Notes under the pieces: generated by a model
The model's database searches: none
What the model was told of the DNA's origin: nothing
The model's input: only the letters and a program-made list of their open reading frames with translations
Source: Anaerolineae bacterium
Lineage (GTDB): Bacteria; Chloroflexota; Anaerolineae; Aggregatilineales; UBA2796
Assembly (NCBI GenBank): GCA_019637615.1
Contig: JAHBVJ010000033.1
Location: 30,077 to 94,076 of the forward strand
Reading direction: 5' to 3'
Length of the DNA stretch: 64,000 bases
Part shown: one piece after another, positions 19,240-27,195 of the stretch
Position numbering within the stretch: position 1 is the first letter of the stretch
Layout: the number at the start of each line of letters is the position of its first letter
Program-made: the position numbers and the translations under genes

Positions 19240-20256
19240 TTATTGATTAGCGAGCGAATCTGGCTTCCAGATCGGGCAACCGCCGTCACGGAAGGCGACT
19301 AATTCCTTCTGCGCACCGCTGGCGACATGGTAGAGGTACAGCAAACGCAACCCGTCCTTCTCCACGACATAAGCGAGATAGCGACCATCGGGCGACCACG
19401 CCGGACTATATTCCGCCGCTTCATCCTTGGTAAGTTGCTGGACGTTGGAACCATCCGCGTTCATGATGTACAAATCGAGATTGCCTGACTTCGTACTCGC
19501 AAATGCGATCTGTGTGCCATCCGGCGACCAGCGCGGCCACACGACATCGCGCACGAAGAAGTGATCTTTGTTGTAGTTCACCGAAACGTCATCGGCAGGT
19601 AAGTCGAGCAGTTTGCTCAAGCCGCTGCCATCCACCTTCAGCGTGAAAATGCCCGCGCCACCTTGATCCTCACCAAAGATGACAAAGCGTGTACCATCGG
19701 GCGACCAATCGACGTTGATCGGGTGCGGCGCAGAAATAGGCGTGAGGTTTCTGCCGTCCACACCGACTACATAAAATTCAGCAGCCGACTGCCCCACGAA
19801 CGCGATCTGCTTGCCATCCGGTGAGAACGAAGGCGATCCCCCCGGCATATTGTCGGTGGTGGCGCTCTTTTTAAGGATCGCCTTGGGGGTGATGCCCTTG
19901 CGACTCTCCGTGTTCGAATCCCTCAGTAAGTCACTTACCGGTGCGATCAGCAGATCGAAGGTTTTCTCGCCGCCTATCGCCGCTAACTGCTTGCTATCCG
20001 GCGAAATCGCAGGGCAAGCATAGACAAACTTGTTGTTCTTGGTCAGCAGTGAACCCGGATAGCCTTGGGTGGTTGCTAAATACAACGATACGCCATCGCG
20101 ATAAATGAGTTCTGCATACGGAGCAAACGGCGTCGGGTTTGGCGTAGGCGTAGTTCCTTGCGCATGGCTATAGATAGGGGTAGTGAACGTGCTAACAGCG
20201 ACAAAGACAATCGAAAGTAGCATCGTCAATAAAGCGATGAAGCGTGTCTGAAGCAT
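19240..20256 (-). CDS. TolB-like beta-propeller (PD40) exported protein, first gene of the CHAT operon
   Basis: A signal peptide (about residues 1-33, ending YSHAQ) and a short Thr/Pro linker precede a beta-propeller built of PD40/WD40-like repeats. At least five are visible, each with the SPDG signature (SPDSKQLAAIG, SPDGKQIAFVG, SPDGTRFVIFG, SPDGTQIAFAS, SPDGRYLAYVV). A strong ribosome-binding site (AAGGAGG) precedes ATG 20256. It is the promoter-proximal gene of the minus-strand operon, so it is likely the most abundant product. Propellers of this kind bind proteins or peptidoglycan in the envelope. It could present a ligand to the TPR domains of the CHAT protein or the kinase, which is inference from synteny. 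Confidence 0.85.
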   Translation of the reverse strand: MLQTRFIALLTMLLSIVFVAVSTFTTPIYSHAQGTTPTPNPTPFAPYAELIYRDGVSLYLATTQGYPGSLLTKNNKFVYACPAISPDSKQLAAIGGEKTFDLLIAPVSDLLRDSNTESRKGITPKAILKKSATTDNMPGGSPSFSPDGKQIAFVGQSAAEFYVVGVDGRNLTPISAPHPINVDWSPDGTRFVIFGEDQGGAGIFTLKVDGSGLSKLLDLPADDVSVNYNKDHFFVRDVVWPRWSPDGTQIAFASTKSGNLDLYIMNADGSNVQQLTKDEAAEYSPAWSPDGRYLAYVVEKDGLRLLYLYHVASGAQKELVAFRDGGCPIWKPDSLANQ

Positions 20257-20765
20257 GATGCCTCCTTAACTAGGTTGCATTGGTACAAATTGACTGAGGT
20301 CTAGGAGTGATGCTGCTAAAAAGTGTCGAACTGAAAACTATCAGCTACAAAGGGTGCCAATGCATACAAATACCATGTATATACGACTCATACTGCTTCG
20401 GATGTTGATAAGGATGTTTGATGGTACGGCTGAGGTCGTGTATAAAAAATGCTGCCATTTGACCTGTTGACTGACCAACGCAGAAAGTTTAGCGTAAATT
20501 ACGCGTGAAGCCGTCTCACAAACGTATAACGCGTACAGTCAAGTCGGTTATACCCTAACCCTCAGGGCAGATCGCATCAAACCCGTTTCAATCCCTAATC
20601 CCATCCCTCGGACTGGTGACAATCCATCCCCTCCGCAGCTATCCTGAAACCATCGTAACGAACATACGAGGACTTGATTACCTTCGGGTAATCAGCGGGG
20701 CTTGATTGGCGCGGCGCTCAACGCTAAGGAAACGATCACGGTAAGAATCACGGGAGAGTGAAACC
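20257..20765. promoter_or_regulatory. Divergent intergenic region with a GATTACC-TTCG-GGTAATC hairpin
   Basis: This 509-base gap lies between the minus-strand CHAT operon and the plus-strand MFS remnant. A perfect 7-bp stem with a TTCG tetraloop lies at 20676-20693. The promoter of the CHAT operon should lie near 20280-20400, but I see no convincing -35/-10 pair. Nothing coding is visible. Confidence 0.4.
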
Positions 20766-21074
20766 ATGACCATCGACAGAAGGCAACTTGTGACGCTGTT
20801 TATCGTCAACATCGTTTTCTGGACAGTGAATCAGGCATTAGGCACCATGCTGCCGGTGTATGCCTTGCGATTAGGGGCGGAACCGGCTGCTATCGGCAAT
20901 TTTCTCGGTCTCGCAATACTGACAATGCCCGTCGGCGGCGTGCTGACGGGCTGGCTTGCCGACAAGTTTCAGCGCCGCAAAACGTTCCTGATGCTGGCTA
21001 CCTTGCTGAATATTCCGGTCATCTGGCTCATGAGTCAGGCAGCGAGGCTTGCTAAACCCGATTTCCAGCCATAG
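20766..21074 (+). pseudogene. Truncated major-facilitator transporter (N-terminal about 90 residues only)
   Basis: The translation begins as an MFS permease: a basic cytoplasmic start, TM1 (LVTLFIVNIVFWTVNQAL), the usual LPVYALRLGAEPAAIGNFLG loop and TM2. The MFS loop 2-3 signature appears as GWLADKFQRRK, followed by the start of TM3. After about residue 90 the similarity stops and the frame closes within about 13 residues. A full MFS protein has about 400 residues and 12 TM helices. No further MFS-like sequence appears in the 277 bases before the AAA+ gene, so the rest is deleted rather than frameshifted. It is non-functional as a transporter. Confidence 0.75.
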
Positions 21075-21304
21075 GAAGTCTCTTAATTTAAAACAAATCT
21101 ATATCGTGCCGAGGGTAGTCACTAGACTGTTGGAGCGTTCTCCATCGTCTCAACGTAATTATACACGAAGCTGTGACATACCCCGATTCGCACTTTGCCA
21201 CCGCGCATCTTCCCGCGCCGGAGACGGAAAATTAGCCGCGCATTAGCCTTTTTCCACCCCGATCTGTGTCCCAAACGCGCACTCTGGAATTGGAGTAAGA
21301 TCTC

Positions 21305-21313
21305 TGCTATAGT
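21305..21313 (+). promoter_or_regulatory. Candidate extended -10 promoter of the AAA+/RF2-like gene
   Basis: TGCTATAGT matches an extended -10 (TGnTATAGT) 39 bases before the ATG at 21352. No good -35 lies at 17 bases, which is acceptable for extended -10 promoters. A GTGAGGA stretch lies upstream of the start, though with wide spacing. Confidence 0.4.
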
Positions 21314-21351
21314 GAAAATCCAAACATTGCGGGTGAGGACTCCAAGCCACC

Positions 21352-24300
21352 ATGAAGTTCAAGTTCCACCTGTTCGTGCAGAAGCACCAGAATCGCACCT
21401 ATACTGTTACGGTGCTGCCGTTCGGGGACATGACGAGCTTCGGTATCAACTTCGATGAGATCAAAGCCGAACTCACCGAGGCTATCAAAGACCGCGTCCG
21501 CGAGACACCGCCGCACCAATTGCAGCATCTCGAATTCGATCCGCGTATCGCGCTGCACAAAGCCACCGTCAGCCTGCGCCCCGTTGACCGCAAGAACGCC
21601 AAAAAGCGCCGTGAGCAGATCAAGATGGTCTTTAGTCTGCTCGTCAAGCCAGAAGACGACGGACAACTGCTCGTCAGCGTACCCAAACTCGGTAACCCGC
21701 CGCTGACCTTCTACGTTTACAACCGCGACGAACTCGAATCGCAAGCCAACATCGAGATCGCTGCGTGGTTCGACAATGTGCCGTTAGAGCGCTTGCTCGA
21801 ATATAAGCACGCCCGCAGCGAAACGCTCGAAGCCATCGAGATCGATATCCCGTTGCGCAAACCCAAAGAGGGGGGCGATGAGGACGGCTTGAAGCCGCAA
21901 GATGCCTTCTGGGCGCTACGTGAGGTCGGCATCAACATGACCGCCCAAGCCGCCGAAGGCCGCTTCCACAAAGCCTATCGGCGCGATCTGCTGGTCGATG
22001 AAATCCTCAAAACGCTGCTCGGTGCGCGCCACAATTCGATCCTGCTGACGGGCTTGAGCGAAGTCGGCAAGACCGCCGTGCTGCATGAAGTTGTCCGCCG
22101 CATTCAGCGCAAAGAGTGCGACGAACGTCTCCACGACCGCCAAGTCTGGATGCTCACGCCGGATCGTCTGATCGCGGGCGCGCAGTACGTCGGCACGTGG
22201 GAGGAGCGCATCAAGGACATCACCAACGAGTGCCGCGTCAGGCAGCATATTTTGTACGTGGACGATCTCCCCGGCTTGCTCGAAGTCGGGCGCTGGTCAA
22301 AAAGTGATGCCAACATCGGCATGGCGCTGCGTCCCTATGTCGCGTCCGGCGAAGTCATCATGATCGGGGAAGCCAGCCCCGAACGCCTGACGATGGGCAA
22401 CAATCTTGGTGGCAGCTTCATCAACCTGTTCCGCACCTTCACTGTCGAACCGCTGGCGGAAGATGAGACCTTAGCCGTCCTGAACAGCGTCGCCCGCGAT
22501 CTTGAACGTGATCTTGATCTGCGCATCGATCCCAAGGCGCTCGATACCTCGATCAGCCTGACGCGCCGCTATCTGCCTTACCGCGCCTTCCCCGGCAAGG
22601 CCATCCGCTTGCTGGAAGAAACCGCCGCCGATGCCAACAAAGCCGCGCCCAATCGGGGCTTGCCCGCCGCCAGTGGCCTGCTCACGCGCTTGCAGCCGCG
22701 TTTGCAAGTCGCCCGCAGCCACGTCATCAGCACGTTTAGTCGTCAGAGCGGGATGCCGGAATTCATCGTCAACGACGAAACCAAGCTCGATCTAGCCGAG
22801 GTCGAGAATTTCTTCAAAGAGCGCATCATCGGGCAGGAGCAAGCCCTCAGTGCGATGGTCAACACCATCGCCACCATCAAAGCCGGGCTGAACGACCCCA
22901 AGAAGCCGCTCGGCACGTTCCTGTTCATCGGGCCGACGGGTGTCGGCAAGACCGAGATGGCGAAGACACTGGCGACCTATCTATTCGGAGACGCCAACCG
23001 CCTGATCCGCTTCGACATGAGCGAATATAACGGCGTCGATGGCGCGTCACGTCTGATGGGAGCCTTCACCACCGAGGGCGAATTGACGCGTAAAGTCCGT
23101 GAGCAGCCTTTCAGCGTCGTGCTGCTGGACGAATTTGAGAAAGCCGATCCGCGCATCTACGACATCTTCTTGCAGGTGCTTGGCGAAGGCCGCTTGACCG
23201 ACGCGCGCGGCAAGACCACCTCGTTCCACAACGCCATCGTGATCATGACCAGCAACCTCGGTTCGGGGCGGCGCGATACGCGTCCGCGCGGCTTCGTCAC
23301 GGGCGACGATCCCGATCCCGACGAGATCGAGGCAACCTTGACGCAGCACTATCGCGGCAAGGTCGAAGCCTACTTCCGTCCCGAATTCGTCAACCGCATT
23401 GATCAGATCGTGGTCTTTACGCAGCTTTCACGGGATGCCTTACGCAAGATCGCCGCCCGCGAACTCAGCGAAATTCTGCGCCGCGATGGCATCCTACGCC
23501 GCAACATTCCCGTCGAGATCAACGACTCGGTCATCGATCTGGTGCTGGAAAACGGCTATAGTCCCGTCTACGGCGCGCGCCCGCTCAAACGCGAGATCGA
23601 GCAGTTGGTTGTCTCTCCAATGGCGCGTGTACTAGCCGAAACGCGCGGCGACAAGCCCAAGCTGCTGCGCCTCCATACCGATGGCGGACGGCTGCAAATC
23701 AACGCCATCCCCATCGAGGAGGCCGAGCCGGAGACGGTTACGCTCTCCACCGCCACCAGCGACACCGAATACCGCCGCATGGATGTGCCCGCGCTGGTCG
23801 AAGGCATCGCCGCGCTGCGCCGCAAGCTGGCGGACTGGGATAACAGCGATCTCGTGCGCGAGATGCGCCGCGAAAAAGCCCACATGCTGGAACAGACGCA
23901 AAAACCGGAATTCTGGCAGAACAGCGATGACGCCCGCGAATCCATGACGCGTTTCTACTTCGTGGATCGGCTGCTAGCCAAGCTCAACGATGCGCTCGAA
24001 CGCGCCGAATACCTCGAAGATTTCGCCATCATGGTCATGCGTGAACGCGCGCTGAACTACAATTCCGACCTCGCGCGCGATTTCGAGGCGCTGCACCAGC
24101 AGATCAGCTTTCTAGACATCGAACTGATGACGGCGCACTTGCCGCACCGCAACCAGACCATGATCTTGATCACGCCGTTTAGTGAGCAGCCGTTGGTCAT
24201 GAACCCGACCACCGATGTATGGCCTCGCCAACTCGCGGCGATGTACTTGCAGTGGGCGGAAAGCAAAGGCGCGGAGTTCGATCTGTATATGCTGCAACCC

Positions 24301-24819
24301 GCTGAAGCCGCCTCCGGCAAACTGGCCTTCACGCAGATTACTGGTGGCAACTTCAAAAACCTCTTGGAACGTTTCGCCGCGCAGCCGCCCACGCCGGAGA
24401 TCGCCATTTTCATGCGTGGAACCAATGTGTTCGGCTTCATGAAGGGCGAACGTGGCTTGCATCGGCTGCACGGGCGCGACAGCGCCGCCGACGTACTAGC
24501 ACAGGTGCGTGTCTACGCCATCCCCGATAGCAAATCGATCCCGCGTTGGCTGCGCGACTATCAGGTAGTCAAGGCCGAGATCGCGGAGGGCAAGCGTCCC
24601 GCGCCGGAACCCAACAAAGAACACTTCACCGTGATCCGCGCCTACAGCATCGAGCGCACCGAGAAATTCGTCCGCGATCTGCGCACGGGCACGCGCCAAC
24701 CCGATGTCAAATCGGTGCTCGGCAAGGGGATGCTAGACGAGTTCATCCTCGCCTATCTGCGTAAACAGGATGCGCAGGTGATGTGGGAAGATCGCTACCC
24801 GCCGACGTTTCCGTACTAG
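21352..24819 (+). CDS. Clp/Hsp100-type AAA+ ATPase fused to a GGQ-less release-factor-2-like module
   Basis: Residues 1-190 are an unrecognised alpha/beta domain with no Clp N-domain. AAA+ domain 1 has Walker A GLSEVGKT (234-241), a pore-loop tyrosine (Y279 in GAQYVGTWEER, as in ClpB) and a changed Walker B (LYVDDL, D304/D305 instead of DE). AAA+ domain 2 has Walker A GPTGVGKT (527-534) and Walker B LLDEFEKA (D593/E594), but its GYVG pore loop is shortened to FTTEGE. There is no coiled-coil M domain. From about residue 800 the protein resembles RF2. It has the helical PCRF start with PEFWQNSDDAR, the MYLQWAESKGAEFDL and NVFGFMKGERGLHRL (to 1039) core, and the RF2-type end VIRAYSIER...VRDLRTG...LDEFILAYL (1094-1134). 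Only about 31 residues join the halves where RF2 has the GGQ domain, and the SPF anticodon-like motif is not conserved. It is likely an ATP-driven unfoldase recruited to ribosomes; this is inference. Confidence 0.85.
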   Translation: MKFKFHLFVQKHQNRTYTVTVLPFGDMTSFGINFDEIKAELTEAIKDRVRETPPHQLQHLEFDPRIALHKATVSLRPVDRKNAKKRREQIKMVFSLLVKPEDDGQLLVSVPKLGNPPLTFYVYNRDELESQANIEIAAWFDNVPLERLLEYKHARSETLEAIEIDIPLRKPKEGGDEDGLKPQDAFWALREVGINMTAQAAEGRFHKAYRRDLLVDEILKTLLGARHNSILLTGLSEVGKTAVLHEVVRRIQRKECDERLHDRQVWMLTPDRLIAGAQYVGTWEERIKDITNECRVRQHILYVDDLPGLLEVGRWSKSDANIGMALRPYVASGEVIMIGEASPERLTMGNNLGGSFINLFRTFTVEPLAEDETLAVLNSVARDLERDLDLRIDPKALDTSISLTRRYLPYRAFPGKAIRLLEETAADANKAAPNRGLPAASGLLTRLQPRLQVARSHVISTFSRQSGMPEFIVNDETKLDLAEVENFFKERIIGQEQALSAMVNTIATIKAGLNDPKKPLGTFLFIGPTGVGKTEMAKTLATYLFGDANRLIRFDMSEYNGVDGASRLMGAFTTEGELTRKVREQPFSVVLLDEFEKADPRIYDIFLQVLGEGRLTDARGKTTSFHNAIVIMTSNLGSGRRDTRPRGFVTGDDPDPDEIEATLTQHYRGKVEAYFRPEFVNRIDQIVVFTQLSRDALRKIAARELSEILRRDGILRRNIPVEINDSVIDLVLENGYSPVYGARPLKREIEQLVVSPMARVLAETRGDKPKLLRLHTDGGRLQINAIPIEEAEPETVTLSTATSDTEYRRMDVPALVEGIAALRRKLADWDNSDLVREMRREKAHMLEQTQKPEFWQNSDDARESMTRFYFVDRLLAKLNDALERAEYLEDFAIMVMRERALNYNSDLARDFEALHQQISFLDIELMTAHLPHRNQTMILITPFSEQPLVMNPTTDVWPRQLAAMYLQWAESKGAEFDLYMLQPAEAASGKLAFTQITGGNFKNLLERFAAQPPTPEIAIFMRGTNVFGFMKGERGLHRLHGRDSAADVLAQVRVYAIPDSKSIPRWLRDYQVVKAEIAEGKRPAPEPNKEHFTVIRAYSIERTEKFVRDLRTGTRQPDVKSVLGKGMLDEFILAYLRKQDAQVMWEDRYPPTFPY

Positions 24820-25008
24820 GATTCCAGATGCAAACGGGCGTCCAGCCTATTTTCTCATGCTCGCCACTTGGTTCTGATCGCTACGGGTTAAGGTTCCTCA
24901 GCCGGGAGTGCTAGGGTCGCGCTCTCGGCCTTATCAAGAGAGACTTCGTAGGGGAAGTTCAACAAGCGATTGTCAGGGATTGTTACTGCCAGATAGCGAC
25001 GAGGGTTG

Positions 25009-26169
25009 CTACACGTACTCGATCTTCACATCCTTATGCAGATCGAGCAGGAAGCGCGCTATCTCCTCGATCAGCTTGCGGCGCAGCGACAGATTCCCCG
25101 GCAGCAGCGGACTCTGATAAAATTCGTTGATCCGCTGTCCCACCAAGAAGAAGATCGAGTCAGCGCGCAGCAGTTCGCGACTGAGCAGCACGGCTCCGTT
25201 CGTCTGCGCGGGCAGCGCGGCTTCTTCGCCGTGACAGTCGCGCAGATAATCCAGCGCGTGCGACAGCGTGATGATGCCCTCCGTCAGCAGATCGATCCCG
25301 TTCAACTGTCCGATTGGCGGCACTTCTCGCGTGAGCGTTCTCAAATCGGTATCGATCACCTCACCGAGATATGTCGCCACGATATTACCGGTCGTGCCGC
25401 CGCACACCACTCGCCGCCCTGTGAACGCCAGCAACCGCTCGGCACAAGCATCATCCAGCTTATCATCCAGCGGTGGGCCAGTAAAGATCATCAGCGGATG
25501 GCTCTGCCGCGTGTAAATGCCGATGCACGTCGCGTCATCCCCGACGTTCTGCCCGTACAGCGCTTGCGTGCGTGTAACCAATCCTTGCACCAGCGATTTG
25601 GCGGTGTGGTTGGAGTAGATGAACAGGCTCTCTAAGTATTTGCTGACGTTTTCCCGCCCCCAACCGAAGTTCCATGTTGTGCCCAAGCCCGCGTGTAGCA
25701 CGCCATCGCTGATGATGCCCAAGAAGTCACCGGGCATCAAAACGCCCTCGCTCACCCGAATCTTGCGATCAAGGATGATTTCTTCGGTCTCGACCAGCGC
25801 TGAATTCTTTGAATGGTGCAGATAAAAGGCCGATGGATTGTCGAAGTTCATGATGCGGAAGTGATTCGTCGCGTGGTCGATCTCGACAGCAGTGAAGGTT
25901 GAATACGCGATATGCCGTACCTTACAGATCGGCAGCGTCCCGATCACCGTGCTGATCACTTCGTTGAGTGGAATATCCGCGCGCAGCATGGTCACGATGA
26001 TCTCGGCGGTGAGCGTGGCGAGGATGTTAGCCTTGACGCCGCTGCCTAGCCCGTCGGAGAGCACCACGATGGTCTTGCGGTCGGTCTTACCCACCGTGAC
26101 CTTATCGCCGCACAATTCCTCGCCAGTCTTGTTCACGCTGGCGCTGTAGATGTCGAGGTAGTAGTCCAC
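25009..26169 (-). CDS. SpoIIE/PP2C-type serine phosphatase (hydrogenase-cluster type)
   Basis: The N-terminus YYLDIYSASVNKTGEELCGDKV and the metal-binding VVLSDGLGSGVKANILA are typical of SpoIIE-like phosphatases. The Asp-rich metal sites recur in FLGIISDGVLHAG and NVGDDATCIGIY. A second, unassigned alpha/beta domain (about residues 250-385, starting PLMIFTGPPLDDKLDD) follows, as in the family found beside [FeFe]-hydrogenase genes. GTG 26169 lies one base after the upstream stop with AAGGG before it and matches the usual family start; a TTG at 26190 would overlap the PAS gene by 20 bases. The gene is likely co-translated with the PAS and [2Fe-2S] genes and may dephosphorylate a target in response to redox state. 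No hydrogenase genes lie in the window. Confidence 0.82.
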   Translation of the reverse strand: MDYYLDIYSASVNKTGEELCGDKVTVGKTDRKTIVVLSDGLGSGVKANILATLTAEIIVTMLRADIPLNEVISTVIGTLPICKVRHIAYSTFTAVEIDHATNHFRIMNFDNPSAFYLHHSKNSALVETEEIILDRKIRVSEGVLMPGDFLGIISDGVLHAGLGTTWNFGWGRENVSKYLESLFIYSNHTAKSLVQGLVTRTQALYGQNVGDDATCIGIYTRQSHPLMIFTGPPLDDKLDDACAERLLAFTGRRVVCGGTTGNIVATYLGEVIDTDLRTLTREVPPIGQLNGIDLLTEGIITLSHALDYLRDCHGEEAALPAQTNGAVLLSRELLRADSIFFLVGQRINEFYQSPLLPGNLSLRRKLIEEIARFLLDLHKDVKIEYV

Positions 26170-26170
26170 G

Positions 26171-26680
26171 CTACACGATCCCTTGCTCAACCATCTGCCG
26201 CAGCCGCAGCAAATTGACTTTGGTTTCGGCGGTGGTTTCGCCTAGCAAGCCAGCGATCTCCTGCGCCACCTTCATCTGGTTATCGACCACCTCGTTGATC
26301 TTGGCGATAGTTTCGCGTTTGATGCTCATCATCTCTTGGTTCTGCCGCCATTCGTGCGTCAGATCGACCATGATGCACGCCACCAGCTCTTGATCGCGGA
26401 TCGGGAACACCACTTTGCGGACGTGCAGATCATAGTCGGGGTATTCGCCTTCTTTGGCGTAGATTACGCGGTTGCTTTCCCAGACTTCCTTGAATTCTGC
26501 CGCGTCGTGCAGGATCGTTTCTGCGTGTTGACCGAAGACATGGTCTGCCTCGACCTTGAACATGCGGCTGAAGGCGGGGTTGATCAGCCGGATGCGCAGT
26601 TCCTTGTCCACGACGATGAGGCCGTTCGGGTCATAGTCCCAAAGAATTTCCCATAAACTTTTGGTTGGCTGTTCAGGCAT
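26171..26680 (-). CDS. PAS-domain protein, partner of the SpoIIE-like phosphatase
   Basis: This 169-residue cytoplasmic protein has one PAS domain (about residues 8-120: GLIVVDKELRIRLINPAFSRMF is the typical start, and QELVACIMVDLT the last strand). A helical tail (about 125-165: TIAKINEVVDNQMKVAQEIAGLLGETTAETK) could dimerise or contact the phosphatase. No kinase, GGDEF or HTH domain is attached, so it must signal through a partner protein. It starts 15 bases after the [2Fe-2S] gene and ends one base before the phosphatase start, which suggests a three-gene operon with coupled translation. PAS proteins of such trios are thought to sense redox or H2 state, but this is not shown here. Confidence 0.8.
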   Translation of the reverse strand: MPEQPTKSLWEILWDYDPNGLIVVDKELRIRLINPAFSRMFKVEADHVFGQHAETILHDAAEFKEVWESNRVIYAKEGEYPDYDLHVRKVVFPIRDQELVACIMVDLTHEWRQNQEMMSIKRETIAKINEVVDNQMKVAQEIAGLLGETTAETKVNLLRLRQMVEQGIV

Positions 26681-26695
26681 ACTACCCTTCTAGCG

Positions 26696-26965
26696 CTAAT
26701 TTTTTTCGCGTGTGAGATACGGGAGTATCTCATCTTCGAATTTTTGCTCGATATTTTTGGCGTTGACATGCACGATCGTCACATCGCCCAGTTTCAGGAT
26801 AATGCCATCCATGCACGGGCCGAGGCAGAACGCGCCTTTCAAGGCGACTTGACTATCGGGTGCGCGCTCCGCCAGCAGCCGCTGAAGGACGGGCAGGACA
26901 TCGTATACGCCGTATTGGTGACATGCTGATCCCATGCATACATAGAGAGTTTCCGGTTGTCCCAT
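26696..26965 (-). CDS. [2Fe-2S] thioredoxin-like ferredoxin (NuoE-C-terminal type)
   Basis: This 89-residue protein has the four cysteines of the thioredoxin-fold ferredoxins in the canonical pattern CMGSAC (C10, C15) and FCLGPC (C47, C51). The order beta-alpha-beta (TLYVCMGSAC, then a helix, then VALKGAFCLGPC and VTIVHVNAK) matches NuoE/HydC C-terminal domains. It probably carries an electron or senses redox state in the cytoplasm. It is the first gene of the trio with the PAS protein and the SpoIIE-like phosphatase. In anaerobes the same trio flanks hydrogenase or NADH-dehydrogenase subunits; here it stands alone. Confidence 0.85.
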   Translation of the reverse strand: MGQPETLYVCMGSACHQYGVYDVLPVLQRLLAERAPDSQVALKGAFCLGPCMDGIILKLGDVTIVHVNAKNIEQKFEDEILPYLTREKN

Positions 26966-27195
26966 GCATCCTCAACTAGCGCGACTCGACCGATAAGTCA
27001 GGCACATCTTAGCACCGTGTACCCCGTTCGCCCGTTGGCAGATGTCACCCGATTCAGATACTAAAGATCATCACCTTAGCGGCTATGCGCGCCGCCAGAA
27101 TCTCACCGAACCCCAAGCATCTCCTTGAGCTGAGAATTGATTGCCGTCCTCAGTGCTGCTAAAATCTACATGTTATCTTCTTGTGGGAGCATATT

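Noticed and set aside
19900..19925. tRNA-like T-loop word (GTTCGAATCC)
   Set aside because: It lies inside the propeller coding sequence, and no acceptor stem or anticodon arm can be built around it.
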